A stretch of DNA of 47,300 nt from a virus, in IMG/VR virus record IMGVR_UViG_3300033991_000022, positions 1 to 47,300 of that record; one strand, written 5' to 3'. Made by a program: the position numbers and the translations under genes. Below, piece after piece: positions 13,669-22,834 of this stretch (positions are counted from its first letter, which is position 1; the number at the start of each line of letters is the position of its first letter). The notes under the pieces are model-generated. The model searched no databases and had not been told where the DNA came from. It was given only the letters and a program-made list of their open reading frames with translations.

Positions 13669-14018
13669 CTATTGAGCAAGCGTTTATAACAACTGATATT
13701 ATAGCAATAGAGAATATAGTTATGTCGATGCCGAGATTGATTGCTGGTGCGTGGGGTAGAGTTAGTTATCATACTAAGAGTGCTGCAGGGATACTATCTG
13801 ACGTGACTTCTACATCGATAGTTGTAAAAGATATTACTGGTACTATCAGGGTTACATATACGGCTGGTAATTTAGTAAAGGTTGCGACAGGCAAATATAG
13901 GTATGATTTTCAGATTCCAGTTGTAGCCTTGTATGGAGATTGGCATGTGGTTATAACCTGCTCGCTTGGAGATAGAGAAGCGGTAAGAACTGTGCATTTT
14001 CAGGTAACGGAAAAATGA
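13665..14018 (+). CDS. Ig-like beta-sandwich structural protein
   Basis: A 117-aa protein, beta-rich after residue 45, with an alternation such as GTIRVTYTAGNLVKV and a final VRTVHFQVTEK strand that resembles small Ig-like virion domains. The exact place in the particle is unknown. ATGA overlaps at both ends. Confidence 0.5.
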   Translation: MTIEQAFITTDIIAIENIVMSMPRLIAGAWGRVSYHTKSAAGILSDVTSTSIVVKDITGTIRVTYTAGNLVKVATGKYRYDFQIPVVALYGDWHVVITCSLGDREAVRTVHFQVTEK

Positions 14019-14371
14019 TAAGAGTTGTTGAGACGCTGGTAGACCCGGCGTCATTAATAGAGCCCTGGATGGGGTATATAGCGATAGGGACAAGCAATAC
14101 TGCTGTAGATGGTGCTCTGGCATTAGTTGCCGAAGTATGCAGGAAGGCAGCTAGTGTTAGGGTGGTTTCTAATACTTATTTTGCTTCTGCTAGTTTTGGC
14201 CAGGATGAACCTACTGACGATGGATTGTTAATATACGAGGTTGGGTTGTTTGATTCGCTATCTGGTGGCAATATGGCACACCGATGGGTACTTGATACTG
14301 GTATTGCCAAAGACAATATAGATGAGTTTGTTACAGAATGTGCTATTACAGTATTGCATGGGAGTGCATAA
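14015..14371 (+). CDS. Virion-associated protein, paralogue of the 20668 gene
   Basis: A 118-aa protein with the pattern YIAIGTSNTAVDGALALVAE near residue 20 and YEVGLFDSLSGGNMAHRW near 74, which aligns with REVGIFDELAGGKMAVRW in the 156-aa protein at 20668. The IGTG...E-x-R and E(V/I)G(I/L)F pattern is common in phage fibre or tail-associated proteins. A phage with two copies probably uses them at two positions of the particle. Confidence 0.55.
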   Translation: MIRVVETLVDPASLIEPWMGYIAIGTSNTAVDGALALVAEVCRKAASVRVVSNTYFASASFGQDEPTDDGLLIYEVGLFDSLSGGNMAHRWVLDTGIAKDNIDEFVTECAITVLHGSA

Positions 14372-14376
14372 ACTAA

Positions 14377-16056
14377 GTGCCAAAGTCTAACGAAGAGCTA
14401 AATGACTGGAAGGAAGAGATACAGAAGGCCAGGAAGCAGCGTGGTGTTTTCATGATTCACTGGAATTACTGGGAGCAGGTTTATGATGATAACCTGTGGG
14501 GTAATTCCAGATTTGAGCAGTCTGGCATAAAGAGCAGTCAGAACAAGGACAACTTCCGACCTCAGATAAACGAACTTGAAAGCATAGTTATGAATATCTT
14601 GCCAAGAATTCACTTCTATGCTCCAGTGTTTGAGATTACATCAGACTACAACGAGCCGATGTATCGCTTCAGCGCATATATATATGAGTTGCTTGCTGGT
14701 ATTTTATATGAGAAGCTTGGAATGTACGAGAATATGGAGGAGGCGATAGTTGACTGTTTAATACTTGGAGGCGGGCTGCACAAGGTTGGGTATTCTTACG
14801 AGGTTGAGTCAAGCAATTATCAGTTGGGCGATGCTACCGCTGGAGATCCAGAGATAGCTAGCGACATGGTGTTTTCGGGTTATGTATCTCCGAAGGATGT
14901 ACTGTGGGATCATAGAGTAACAAGTTGGAAAGATAAGCGGTGGTTTGCAGAGGAGATAATAAAGCCTGTAGAAGAGGTAAAGAAGAGTAATCTGTATAGT
15001 GCAAGAGACTTGAAGGGCAATCTTACATTATCCGGTGAGGTTGAGGGGATAGAGAGGCAGATACAGGAGAACAGAAAAGGTGATTTAGTCAGGCTGGTAG
15101 AGATTCATGATTTGGCTTCTTCTAAGATAATTACTATAGCTGATGGGCATAATAAGATACTCAGGAAAGACGACGATTACGGCATAGAACTCTACGACCC
15201 ACTGACCTTTATCCCTTCGCGACCGCGAAGGTTCTGGGGTAAGAGTATAGCTCAGAGCATTGAAGAACACATGATAAACCTGTCGAAGATTTATCACTAT
15301 ATGCTTTCTCACAGCAAGGGTGCGGGACTAACTAAGGTTCTTGCAGAGTCATCTTTGATAACCCCTGAAGCTATCAGGAAGCTTGAGTCGTCAAACGATT
15401 TTGAGGTAATACCTATTGATGGTATATCTCAGGGAACTCCAATACAGGAACTTAAGTTATCTGGTACTGGCGCGGATTGGTACAATAATTATACAGTTGT
15501 TGACTCTGCAATTAGATATTTGTCAGGTGTTACACAGCAGGAGCGTGGGAGGCATGAGACTGGTGTGGCTACTGCTTTTGAAGTCGCGAGGTTAGCTGAA
15601 GCATCCGATGTAAGGAACAGGGCGCGTATTCTTAAGGTCAATAAGTTTACTGCAAATGTTATGACTAAGCTGTTGACAATAGCGAGTAATAATTTTTCGA
15701 CTGAGCGTATAGCAGATATGGTTGGGCTTCCAACTGAGAATTCTGTAATGATTGTACCTTTTGATAGGATGAAGTTGAAGGTACAGTTTGGCTCTACTGC
15801 TATTGAGGCAAGACGAGAGCAGCTTAATAAGGTAGTAGCGTTTTCACAGTTAGCCGCTCAGTTTGGTATACAGATAAACCCGCAGGGTGCTTTGGAGTTA
15901 ATCAGCGGAGCGTTGGGTTTAGAGCTTAAAGAAAGTATGCTATTACTTGGGGGCGGAGGTGGACAACCGAGTCCCGATGCACAGGGCAGGCCTCCAGCCG
16001 CCTCTGCTCCCAGGTCTAATCTTGGTAACATGGGGGCGGAGTTGCCACGGTTTTGA
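14377..16056 (+). CDS. Portal protein
   Basis: A 559-aa protein of the size, position (after terL, before scaffold and capsid) and composition of a dodecameric portal, the channel for DNA entry. Supporting features are an N-terminal helical stretch ending in a conserved-looking NFRPQINELESIVMNIL, the SPKDVLWDH segment near 170, a long helical stem-like middle (EEHMINLSKIYHYML) and a C-terminal Pro/Ala/Gly-rich tail. The start codon is GTG with a distant GGGAG. No peptidase or DUF motif was seen that would argue for another role. Confidence 0.78.
   Translation: MPKSNEELNDWKEEIQKARKQRGVFMIHWNYWEQVYDDNLWGNSRFEQSGIKSSQNKDNFRPQINELESIVMNILPRIHFYAPVFEITSDYNEPMYRFSAYIYELLAGILYEKLGMYENMEEAIVDCLILGGGLHKVGYSYEVESSNYQLGDATAGDPEIASDMVFSGYVSPKDVLWDHRVTSWKDKRWFAEEIIKPVEEVKKSNLYSARDLKGNLTLSGEVEGIERQIQENRKGDLVRLVEIHDLASSKIITIADGHNKILRKDDDYGIELYDPLTFIPSRPRRFWGKSIAQSIEEHMINLSKIYHYMLSHSKGAGLTKVLAESSLITPEAIRKLESSNDFEVIPIDGISQGTPIQELKLSGTGADWYNNYTVVDSAIRYLSGVTQQERGRHETGVATAFEVARLAEASDVRNRARILKVNKFTANVMTKLLTIASNNFSTERIADMVGLPTENSVMIVPFDRMKLKVQFGSTAIEARREQLNKVVAFSQLAAQFGIQINPQGALELISGALGLELKESMLLLGGGGGQPSPDAQGRPPAASAPRSNLGNMGAELPRF
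15214..15231. repeat. Perfect 8-bp-stem palindrome inside the portal gene
   Basis: CCTTCGCG-AC-CGCGAAGG, encoding part of the SRPRRF segment. Its GC content stands out from the AT-rich surroundings; it may be a small inserted palindrome or chance. Confidence 0.5.
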
Positions 16057-16091
16057 CGTATGCTGCTATGGATGGTGTAAAGGAGTAGGTT

Positions 16092-16568
16092 ATGCCTCTT
16101 TATATTTTTCGATGTAAGATATGCGCTCTTGAAATAGAAGATATACAGCCGACTGGCTGTGGTGAGATTAAGTGTACTTTCTGTGGGGGCAGGGCTGTCA
16201 GGGCTTATGATAAGCAGACTGTAAGAATGATTGGCGATATAGAGCCTCGCTTTGATGAATCTCTTGGAGTGAATGTTGGTTCTCGGAGAGAATATAGAGA
16301 GCAACTGGCTTATCAAAATGCGTATTCTCCAGATTTATTTATGGGCAGTAATCCTTCTGATGGTAGGCTGACCAGAGAAGAGAGAGATGAGGTTGAAGGC
16401 AGGCAAGTAGCTGAGCGAGGAACAATATTTGAGAAGCGTAAGAGATATGGATGGGCGAGTAATCCTTCGGGTGAAGATAGTATAGTTGTTGAAGGCGAAG
16501 CGGATTACGAGCCTATCAAGCAGCATATAAAGTCACAGCATGAAAGGAGGCGACAAAATGGCAAATGA
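16092..16568 (+). CDS. FmdB-like zinc-ribbon protein
   Basis: A 158-aa protein with an N-terminal zinc ribbon, MPLYIFRCKICALEIE then IKCTFCGG (C8, C11, C28, C31), as in the FmdB family, followed by a charged helical region. FmdB-type ribbons often occur beside phage portal genes; the role is not established. Ribosome site AAAGGAGTAGGTT. Confidence 0.7.
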   Translation: MPLYIFRCKICALEIEDIQPTGCGEIKCTFCGGRAVRAYDKQTVRMIGDIEPRFDESLGVNVGSRREYREQLAYQNAYSPDLFMGSNPSDGRLTREERDEVEGRQVAERGTIFEKRKRYGWASNPSGEDSIVVEGEADYEPIKQHIKSQHERRRQNGK

Positions 16569-16899
16569 GATTCACGGTACTAAAAGTTTTGATGCCGTTA
16601 CTGCTGTGGAGATAGATTTTGGCGTTGAGGAAGGTGTTGGTCATGATATTGTAGTAAGTTGCTATGAGATTTGGGGGCGAAATGATTTTCATATAGCTCA
16701 TGATGAAGTGGCTACTGCCCAGAGTCATTTGCAACCTGCTAATCTGGTTGTGTCTCGCGCGATCCCATGCCGAAGACTGAGTATTCTAGGCGGTGGTGGT
16801 GCATCTGGCGTTGTGTATTGGTTAGCTGTACCTCTTATGGGTATTGAAGCGATGTCTGACCTTGAGGCTCAGACGCACAGAGGGGGCATAGACTGCTGA
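16558..16899 (+). CDS. Hypothetical structural-region protein, 113 aa
   Basis: Beta-rich protein of unknown function. Start at 16558 (MANEIHG) with GGAGG seven bases upstream, overlapping the zinc-ribbon gene by 11 bases. It could be a small head-completion or decoration protein, judging only from position. Confidence 0.55.
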   Translation: MANEIHGTKSFDAVTAVEIDFGVEEGVGHDIVVSCYEIWGRNDFHIAHDEVATAQSHLQPANLVVSRAIPCRRLSILGGGGASGVVYWLAVPLMGIEAMSDLEAQTHRGGIDC

Positions 16900-17153
16900 T
16901 GAGTGGTGATATTGTTCAGATTGCGCTGCCTGCCGCTGCGCTTGTGGTCATCTTTAATTTTGTGATTGCTCTTGTAAATAACAAGAGGAACTCGTCGAGC
17001 AATGGCGAGTCATTGACTCTTTTGAAGAACGTGCTGGAGGAGCAGAAGGTGTGTAGGGAGTGTTTGGTAGAACTGAAGTTGAGTAGTATTAGGCAGACTG
17101 ATATTTTATCTGATATGAAGGATGTACTAATTAGATTAGCGAACAACCGATAA
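16899..17153 (+). CDS. Small membrane protein with coiled coil
   Basis: An 84-aa protein with one N-terminal transmembrane segment (about residues 6-25) followed by a basic stretch and a helical region with a CRECL pair. This topology fits a holin- or spanin-accessory-like protein, but the location among head genes does not single out a lysis role. Start overlaps the upstream stop (TGATG). Confidence 0.55.
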   Translation: MSGDIVQIALPAAALVVIFNFVIALVNNKRNSSSNGESLTLLKNVLEEQKVCRECLVELKLSSIRQTDILSDMKDVLIRLANNR

Positions 17154-17173
17154 GGATTCGCAAGGAGATTACA

Positions 17174-18070
17174 ATGGGTGCAGAATTGGAGAACTTGGAC
17201 GGATTCGGTAACGAGCAACCCGTTTCCGAGCCTCAGATTCAACAGCCACCAGAGCCACCTGGCGAGGAGTCTGGTGATGAAGGATTTGATTTCACGCAAG
17301 TCAGATTAGAGGATATAAACAGAGATGACCTGTCGCCAGAGATGCAGGTTGTATATGATGATGTTCTTGAGCGAGCGTCTAATATGCAAGCTGATTATAC
17401 CAGAAAGACGCAAGAGCTGGCGGCAATAAGACGAGATGCCGAAACTTGGCGCATGGTGGCGCAGCATCCAGAATTGAGCAGAGTTATGAACGAGGCTTTA
17501 TATCGAATTGACCAGGGATTACCTGTTAGAGGCGAACAGCAGCAGTCTCAGCAACCAGTGGAAACTCCAGACCCTAATACAGACCCGATGGGATTTCTGG
17601 ACAACAGGATTGAGACCAAGATGCGTTCACTCCTTCAGGAGTTCTTACCTCCTCTTCAGCAGGGGATTCAGCAGGTTACAGGTGATATGCAGCAGAGGCA
17701 AGCTGCGTTGGAATATAATAATCTTTCTGCTGTATATCCTGGAGCAAAGGCTGTTGGATTTGATGAGCTTAACCGGACAAGGTCGCAGTATCGAGATAGT
17801 ACTGGTAGACCTGTATCTATGGAAACGGCTTTGCATATTCTTTCGCAGGGTAATCCCGCGCTAGTGCAAAAAACTCAGATGCAGCCGAAGCCGAAGCCGA
17901 AGAATCCTCCTGTTGAGCAGCCAAAGCAACAAAGAGGTAGCACTGTTCAAACGCCACTTCCAGAAGGTATACGAAAACTTCAGGCAGATGTAGAGGCTCG
18001 TAGGAAAGATGGCTCGCTCAATGATTTGGGTGCTGCCGTCCGCCGTGTTTTTGACAAGTTTCGGCAGTAG
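17174..18070 (+). CDS. Capsid scaffold protein
   Basis: A 298-aa protein directly before the major capsid gene. Its composition is typical of scaffolds: acidic, Pro/Gln-rich N-terminus (PVSEPQIQQPPEPPGEE), long coiled-coil middle (DDVLERASNMQADYTRKTQ), Gln-rich linkers, and a basic C-terminal helix (VRRVFDKFRQ) like the capsid-binding end of other scaffolds. It would guide prohead assembly and leave the mature particle. Ribosome site AAGGAGATTACA. Confidence 0.75.
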   Translation: MGAELENLDGFGNEQPVSEPQIQQPPEPPGEESGDEGFDFTQVRLEDINRDDLSPEMQVVYDDVLERASNMQADYTRKTQELAAIRRDAETWRMVAQHPELSRVMNEALYRIDQGLPVRGEQQQSQQPVETPDPNTDPMGFLDNRIETKMRSLLQEFLPPLQQGIQQVTGDMQQRQAALEYNNLSAVYPGAKAVGFDELNRTRSQYRDSTGRPVSMETALHILSQGNPALVQKTQMQPKPKPKNPPVEQPKQQRGSTVQTPLPEGIRKLQADVEARRKDGSLNDLGAAVRRVFDKFRQ

Positions 18071-18087
18071 ATAAGGAGTGAGTTACA

Positions 18088-19182
18088 TTGGCTGATACGC
18101 CGATTACTGATGCGGTAACTGATGAGCGTGTTTCACTGATGTTGGACGAGATGCTGCCAACGATTTATAGTCAGACAGCATTATCAACTCCTCTGACGAA
18201 CCAGCTTGAGACATCCGAGTACAAGGAGGAGAGACCAGGCGGAGCAAGGATTCGTGTTCCGCTGAGAACAGGTAAGAACACTAGCTTTAAGACGTTCTAT
18301 AAGGGAGCTACGATGACTCCCCAGTCCTACCCAAGTGCTATGTACTGTTATTGGAACTATAAGCAAGGAGCTGGAGATGTGCTTATAGATTGGGTAGAGG
18401 AAAGGGAACATGCTGGTGGAGGAGCGGTGATTGAACTTCTCCAGCTAAGAGTGCAAGACCTTATGGATTCTGTCCGTGAGGAAATGAATAAGATGCTTTG
18501 GGCTTCAGCTGTGGGGAACGTAGGCATGGATTTGAACGGAGTCCAGCTTTTGATTCCTACAGACCCGCGCACTGGTATTCTTGCGGGTCTTGACCGTGCC
18601 AGTCATATCTGGTGGAGAAACTGTTATTGGGATAATAACAGTTCTGGGTATGCCTATGGGCAGCCGCCTATAGATATTACGCTTGGTGCGCCAGTAGCTA
18701 TTGGTGCTTTTGGTGCAATAGCTGGAGGTGCTGGTGGAAGAGGATATTCGACCTGCCTGAAGCGGATGGGTACAATCCTTGACAACTGTTCAGAGGGTGA
18801 GAATCTACGTGATTATTTCATCATTACTGATAGGTTGACTTATGAGCAGTACACTGACATGCCGCAGCACATGGGCGCTGTCCAGATTGCCTTCTCTCAG
18901 GACGAGAATATTGTGCGCTGGAACTTTGGAGGTGCATTGTTTAGAGGAGTACCAATACTGAGAGACAGTATCAACATGGGTGCGCCAAGTGGAGAAATGA
19001 GGTTTATCAACAAGAAGTATATGAAGTTGATAACCGACTCAGGCGCGTGGTTCACATGGACTGCTGAAAGGAGTCCGTATAACCAGTTTGCTAAAGCGAG
19101 ATACCTTATGCTTCGTGGGCAGTTGGTGCTGCTTACTCCGAGGAAGCATGGTGTTCTGCAGGGAATAACTGCATGGGCTTAA
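18088..19182 (+). CDS. Major capsid protein, TTG start
   Basis: A 364-aa protein after the scaffold, of the size and composition of an HK97-fold major capsid protein of the N4/P22-like kind: an N-terminal helix, an E-loop-like basic strand (GGARIRVPLRTGKNTSF near 51), a long spine helix (LLQLRVQDLMDSVREEMNK near 118), and a C-terminal P-domain ending in QLVLLTPRKHGVLQG. The initiation codon is TTG with a strong AAGGAGTG seven bases upstream, unexpected for the most abundant virion protein. Confidence 0.8.
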   Translation: MADTPITDAVTDERVSLMLDEMLPTIYSQTALSTPLTNQLETSEYKEERPGGARIRVPLRTGKNTSFKTFYKGATMTPQSYPSAMYCYWNYKQGAGDVLIDWVEEREHAGGGAVIELLQLRVQDLMDSVREEMNKMLWASAVGNVGMDLNGVQLLIPTDPRTGILAGLDRASHIWWRNCYWDNNSSGYAYGQPPIDITLGAPVAIGAFGAIAGGAGGRGYSTCLKRMGTILDNCSEGENLRDYFIITDRLTYEQYTDMPQHMGAVQIAFSQDENIVRWNFGGALFRGVPILRDSINMGAPSGEMRFINKKYMKLITDSGAWFTWTAERSPYNQFAKARYLMLRGQLVLLTPRKHGVLQGITAWA

Positions 19183-19266
19183 TAACTATTTGAGGCGGAC
19201 GGAAGTAGTTAAGTAGAGCCTTACTTGCTGCGAATTGTGCCTCAATAATTAAAAGGAGAATGAAAA

Positions 19267-20097
19267 ATGTCTGAGAGCTTAGAATGGACAGATGAGCCTT
19301 TTCAGAAGAGGCCCTGGCATATTAGACTTGAAGATACTCAACCTGATTCACTGTATAGAAGACTCGGTGATACGGGAACTAACTTTGAGCTTCCAATGCC
19401 AGGTGCTTTGCGTTTTGAGAACGCGCAGATGGGTACGGGGCCGTATAAGAACGTACCCTGTCATGGTGTGTGCTGGTTCAGATGGGGATGTAATCGTTCT
19501 GGAGCTGAGATTGGTAAGAGTAAACTTGCCAGGTTCGCCGCTAACCAGGCTGTAACGGCTGATGCAGCCGGTACGGTAAGTACATTTACTGATACCGGGC
19601 AGTTTACTGAACATGAAGAAATTGGCAATGTGTTCTATTGCCTTGATGACGCTGGTGCGGTGGGTGCTGCTCCAGAGGGTGAAAGTGGTGTCATTGTAAA
19701 GAACACCGCAAATACTCTTTATGTTCAGCCTAATCTCACTGCAGCAACTGCGATTGGTGATACTGGTGTTATAGTATCTGTTGGCAAGTTGGATATTCTT
19801 GGTGCTGCAGTTGAGCGCCGAGAGACATTCGGTGTTGCTGTAACTGCCGTTCCAGACGATTACTGGGGATGGTTCTTGTGTTACGGTTTGGTTCGTGCTT
19901 ATATCAAGGCAGCCACGGCTGTAACGCAAGGAATAGGTCTAATTGGTGATACTGCTGGTAGACTTACTGTTTCCAGTACTTCTGGTCAGGATGTAATGTT
20001 GGCAAGAGCAGAAGTTCCTTGCTCTAATGACATTGTGTCAGATATTATTCCAGTGTTTTTTGACGTGTTGTGGGGAACTCCATTCACCACGGCGTAA
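19267..20097 (+). CDS. Probable capsid decoration or minor head protein
   Basis: A 276-aa protein following the capsid gene, with a beta-rich, Ala/Thr/Gly-rich middle (AGTVSTFTDTGQF, TANTLYVQPNLTAATAIGD), as in head-fibre or decoration proteins. Identity is inferred from position and composition. Strong ribosome site (AAAGGAGAATGAAAA) after an 84-bp gap, so it is likely well expressed. Confidence 0.6.
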   Translation: MSESLEWTDEPFQKRPWHIRLEDTQPDSLYRRLGDTGTNFELPMPGALRFENAQMGTGPYKNVPCHGVCWFRWGCNRSGAEIGKSKLARFAANQAVTADAAGTVSTFTDTGQFTEHEEIGNVFYCLDDAGAVGAAPEGESGVIVKNTANTLYVQPNLTAATAIGDTGVIVSVGKLDILGAAVERRETFGVAVTAVPDDYWGWFLCYGLVRAYIKAATAVTQGIGLIGDTAGRLTVSSTSGQDVMLARAEVPCSNDIVSDIIPVFFDVLWGTPFTTA

Positions 20098-20125
20098 ACA
20101 GTGCCGCGCCCAGCCCGGCCGCAAG

Positions 20126-20155
20126 GTGGCAGCGGGTGTAACAGCCTGCTGCCAC
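20126..20155. other. Intergenic hairpin between head genes
   Basis: GTGGCAGC (20126-20133) pairs with GCTGCCAC (20148-20155) around 14 bases in a GC-rich patch. No T tract follows, so it is more likely an mRNA-stability or processing structure than a terminator. Confidence 0.4.
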
Positions 20156-20179
20156 TCCATTGCTGAGGAGATGATTTAA

Positions 20180-20668
20180 TTGGCTGAATCTAAAGTTAAA
20201 GAAACTGCTGTTGAACCGAAAGTTGAAAAAACTGCTGTTGACCCGATGGTAGAGATACTTCAGAGGGCTATCCCTCCACAGTTGAGGGATAAACTTGAAC
20301 AGTTGGAAGCAGAGCATGAGAGTAACTACAGGCTTCATCCTGATATGGTTGCCGTTTTTGATATAAGTACGAATGCTTCGTCTTTGATAGATGGTGTTCC
20401 GCCTTATTATGATGTTGTTACGGGTTCTAAGTTAGACCATGATATTCGAGGAGACGGAGCTAAAGCAGAGCATACTAAACAGGGTTTGAGAATAACTGAT
20501 AGATATGATATAGTCTATAACTTTGTTCCAAAGACGGAATTTATTTACAGGTATACAGTTATACCTCGTAAAGAGTGGGATGAGTATATAAAGAACAGAA
20601 AGCCCGGTATGGTAACTCCTGCACAGGAGTTGGCTGGTCAGATGTTGAGAGCAGGCGGGGCGACTTAA
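20180..20668 (+). CDS. Hypothetical virion-region protein, 162 aa, TTG start
   Basis: The N-terminus has a short repeated motif (KETAVEP / EKTAVDP), a helical middle, then a mixed region. TTG start with GAGGAGATG seven bases upstream. It lies between head genes and the glycosylation island. Function unknown. Confidence 0.6.
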   Translation: MAESKVKETAVEPKVEKTAVDPMVEILQRAIPPQLRDKLEQLEAEHESNYRLHPDMVAVFDISTNASSLIDGVPPYYDVVTGSKLDHDIRGDGAKAEHTKQGLRITDRYDIVYNFVPKTEFIYRYTVIPRKEWDEYIKNRKPGMVTPAQELAGQMLRAGGAT

Positions 20669-21138
20669 TGAAATTCAAGCTTGACCTGAAGATACAGACA
20701 GCAGTGGAGATAAACGGCAAGAGAGTTAATGCTATTGACCAGGTGACAATGGTTGGCTTAGAGTCTGTAGCTTCATGTCTTGGCTCGCCTCATACTTTTC
20801 CCTGGCCCTGGATGCCTTTTATTGGATTAGGTCAGGGGAAAACTCCAGTATCTTCTGAAGATACTCATTTAGACAGGGAGATATTCAGAAAGTACGGAGA
20901 TGTTTTTGCGTCCGGGCTTTCGTACCGAGTGCGGGCGGTCTTTACAAATACACCGGAGGTTTTAGAGCCTGGTGAAGATTATATTTTAAGGGAGGTGGGC
21001 ATATTTGATGAGTTGGCTGGAGGTAAGATGGCGGTCAGGTGGTTGCTTGAAGATGATATTTATGTATGGACGGCTGAAACAGAGCCGACCGATATTACAG
21101 GGATTGATTGCACTTGCATAGTCTGGGTAACAAGTTAA
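20668..21138 (+). CDS. Virion-associated protein, paralogue of the 14015 gene
   Basis: A 156-aa protein sharing the FIGLGQGKTPV ... LDREIFRKY ... REVGIFDELAGGKMAVRW pattern with the 14015 protein. The longer N-terminus (KLDLKIQTAVEINGKRV) is specific to this copy. Probably a tail- or fibre-associated protein. Start ATG overlaps the previous stop. Confidence 0.55.
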   Translation: MKFKLDLKIQTAVEINGKRVNAIDQVTMVGLESVASCLGSPHTFPWPWMPFIGLGQGKTPVSSEDTHLDREIFRKYGDVFASGLSYRVRAVFTNTPEVLEPGEDYILREVGIFDELAGGKMAVRWLLEDDIYVWTAETEPTDITGIDCTCIVWVTS

Positions 21139-22064
21139 GCGATAATGAGATACTGGAGATAGTAAAGCAACGGAGCGGTGCCTGGGTATTCCACAGACCT
21201 GTTGGTGGAATAGGAGATGCCGTTATGCTGCTTCCTGCTATTACTGCTCTAAAGAAGCAGGTAGGTAATGATTTGCTGGTGGTATCTTGTGTTGATTATA
21301 TAGCTCCAGTATTTGAGCATCATCCTTATGTAGATTACGTTATGAGTTACACAGGTGCTGAAATAAGCGAAGGCAAAGATGAAGTGGTACTTGGCGAGTT
21401 GGAGAATGCTGGTTCAGTGATTCACAGATACTACCACCCATGTCCTGCTTCTGTATACGAAGCAGAGCATAATCCAGATATTACAAAGCCGAGACAGGAT
21501 ATATTTTGTGAGCATGCCGGTGTCGAGTTTGATATTAACAACTATTGTCTTACTCTTACACGAGAGGAAAAGGAGCTTCCGTTTAGCGAGCTAAAGGGTA
21601 TGAGGTATATCGTGGTTCAGGTTCGCAGTCATGATTTATGGAGAAATTACTTGCATATGAAATGGCTGCTTGATGAACTTGCTTGGGTTGGTAAGAAAAA
21701 GGATTTTTTGGTTGTTACTGTTGACTCGGCTATTGACCCTGGTATGAAGGGTGTTGTATCTTATACTCACAAAAGCCTTCGCTGGATATTTGGTATGATA
21801 AGCGGTGCAATGTTACTTATAGGCCCGGATTCTGCCTTTGTTCATGTCGCTGGTGCACTTAACGTACCGATATTGGGATTGTTTGGGCCGACAAATCCAG
21901 CAGTTAGATTGCGGTATCATAATGCTCATTGGATGCCGCGCTTCAAGAGATGCCCGAGGCAGTATTGCTGGTACAAGGCGTGTGCTTGGCGTTTTTGTTT
22001 AGCGACTCTTAGACCGCGTAAAATAATACGCAGAGTGAAAGATTTAATTATGGAGGCTGTATGA
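21108..22064 (+). CDS. Family 9 glycosyltransferase, ADP-heptose:LPS heptosyltransferase-like
   Basis: A 318-aa GT9 protein with the N-terminal GGIGDAVMLLPAI glycine turn (near 33) and the C-terminal nucleotide-sugar site (LLIGPDSAFVHVAGALNVPI, then LGLFGPTNP) that defines heptosyltransferases. Such enzymes add heptose from ADP-heptose to the inner core of LPS. The C-terminal Cys cluster (CPRQYCWYKACAWRFC) is also found in GT9 relatives. The start is uncertain: a TTG at 21108 overlapping the previous gene by 31 bases, or a TTG six bases on. It heads the sugar island between capsid and adaptor genes. Confidence 0.8.
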   Translation: MHLHSLGNKLSDNEILEIVKQRSGAWVFHRPVGGIGDAVMLLPAITALKKQVGNDLLVVSCVDYIAPVFEHHPYVDYVMSYTGAEISEGKDEVVLGELENAGSVIHRYYHPCPASVYEAEHNPDITKPRQDIFCEHAGVEFDINNYCLTLTREEKELPFSELKGMRYIVVQVRSHDLWRNYLHMKWLLDELAWVGKKKDFLVVTVDSAIDPGMKGVVSYTHKSLRWIFGMISGAMLLIGPDSAFVHVAGALNVPILGLFGPTNPAVRLRYHNAHWMPRFKRCPRQYCWYKACAWRFCLATLRPRKIIRRVKDLIMEAV

Positions 22065-22834
22065 TGTTCAGGAGAAAATTGGAAGCTATTGTTGAAGGTT
22101 CTAATATTAGGAGTAGCAATATTGATAAGTTACTGAATGATGCTCTTGAGTCATACGACAAAGAGTATTGTCTGGATGTTGGGGTTGGGCATGATGATGG
22201 CGGTAAATATACTACTGTAGATATTGAGAAAGATGTAGGTGCAGACATTGTTGGCGATATAAGATGTTGCTTTGCTGCATCGGATTATTACCGGGACATG
22301 AAGGTAGAGTACTCTGACCTGAATAAAATAAAACCTGGACACTTCATGGTTGTTAGACTGAAGCATATGATAGAGCATGTAGAGTGGATATATCTGCCAG
22401 GGCTGTTTGAGTGGGTGCACAGTATTCTTAGAGGTGGTGGACTGGTAGTAATAGATACTCCGAACCTTGATTATATTACTAGGGTTTACGTAGACCAGCG
22501 GAATAGGCAGCAAGAGAAAAAGGTTCTCAGGTATCCGGCCAAAGAATATCCGGGGCTTGATACGGGCAAACCCGGAGATTTGCAAAAGTGGGTAAACTTC
22601 AAGTTGTACTCAGGATGTTCTCCTGGCGACTTTCACCATGCTTGTCTAAATAGGACTTTATTATATGGGTTACTTGAGCGGGTTGGGTTTGCAGATATTG
22701 GAATATGTGATGGCGAGACTCTTAGAGCAGTAGCTTATAAAGTTAGCGAAGATTCGGAGAGTCTTCAAGCAATAATAAGCCGGCAGCTTGGAGGTGATGA
22801 GCGAAATGAATCTCAATTTAGGCTGTGGCGGTGA
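22061..22834 (+). CDS. SAM-dependent methyltransferase (class I-like)
   Basis: A 257-aa protein with an AdoMet-fold outline: CLDVGVGHDDGG (motif I, near 37), YTTVDIEKDVGADIVGDI (motif II), and RGGGLVVIDTPNLDYI (near 128), as in type-11/12 methyltransferases that modify sugars. The target is probably a glycan, given the flanking GT9 genes. The second ATG (22064) is better spaced from GGAGG than the first. Confidence 0.65.
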   Translation: MMFRRKLEAIVEGSNIRSSNIDKLLNDALESYDKEYCLDVGVGHDDGGKYTTVDIEKDVGADIVGDIRCCFAASDYYRDMKVEYSDLNKIKPGHFMVVRLKHMIEHVEWIYLPGLFEWVHSILRGGGLVVIDTPNLDYITRVYVDQRNRQQEKKVLRYPAKEYPGLDTGKPGDLQKWVNFKLYSGCSPGDFHHACLNRTLLYGLLERVGFADIGICDGETLRAVAYKVSEDSESLQAIISRQLGGDERNESQFRLWR

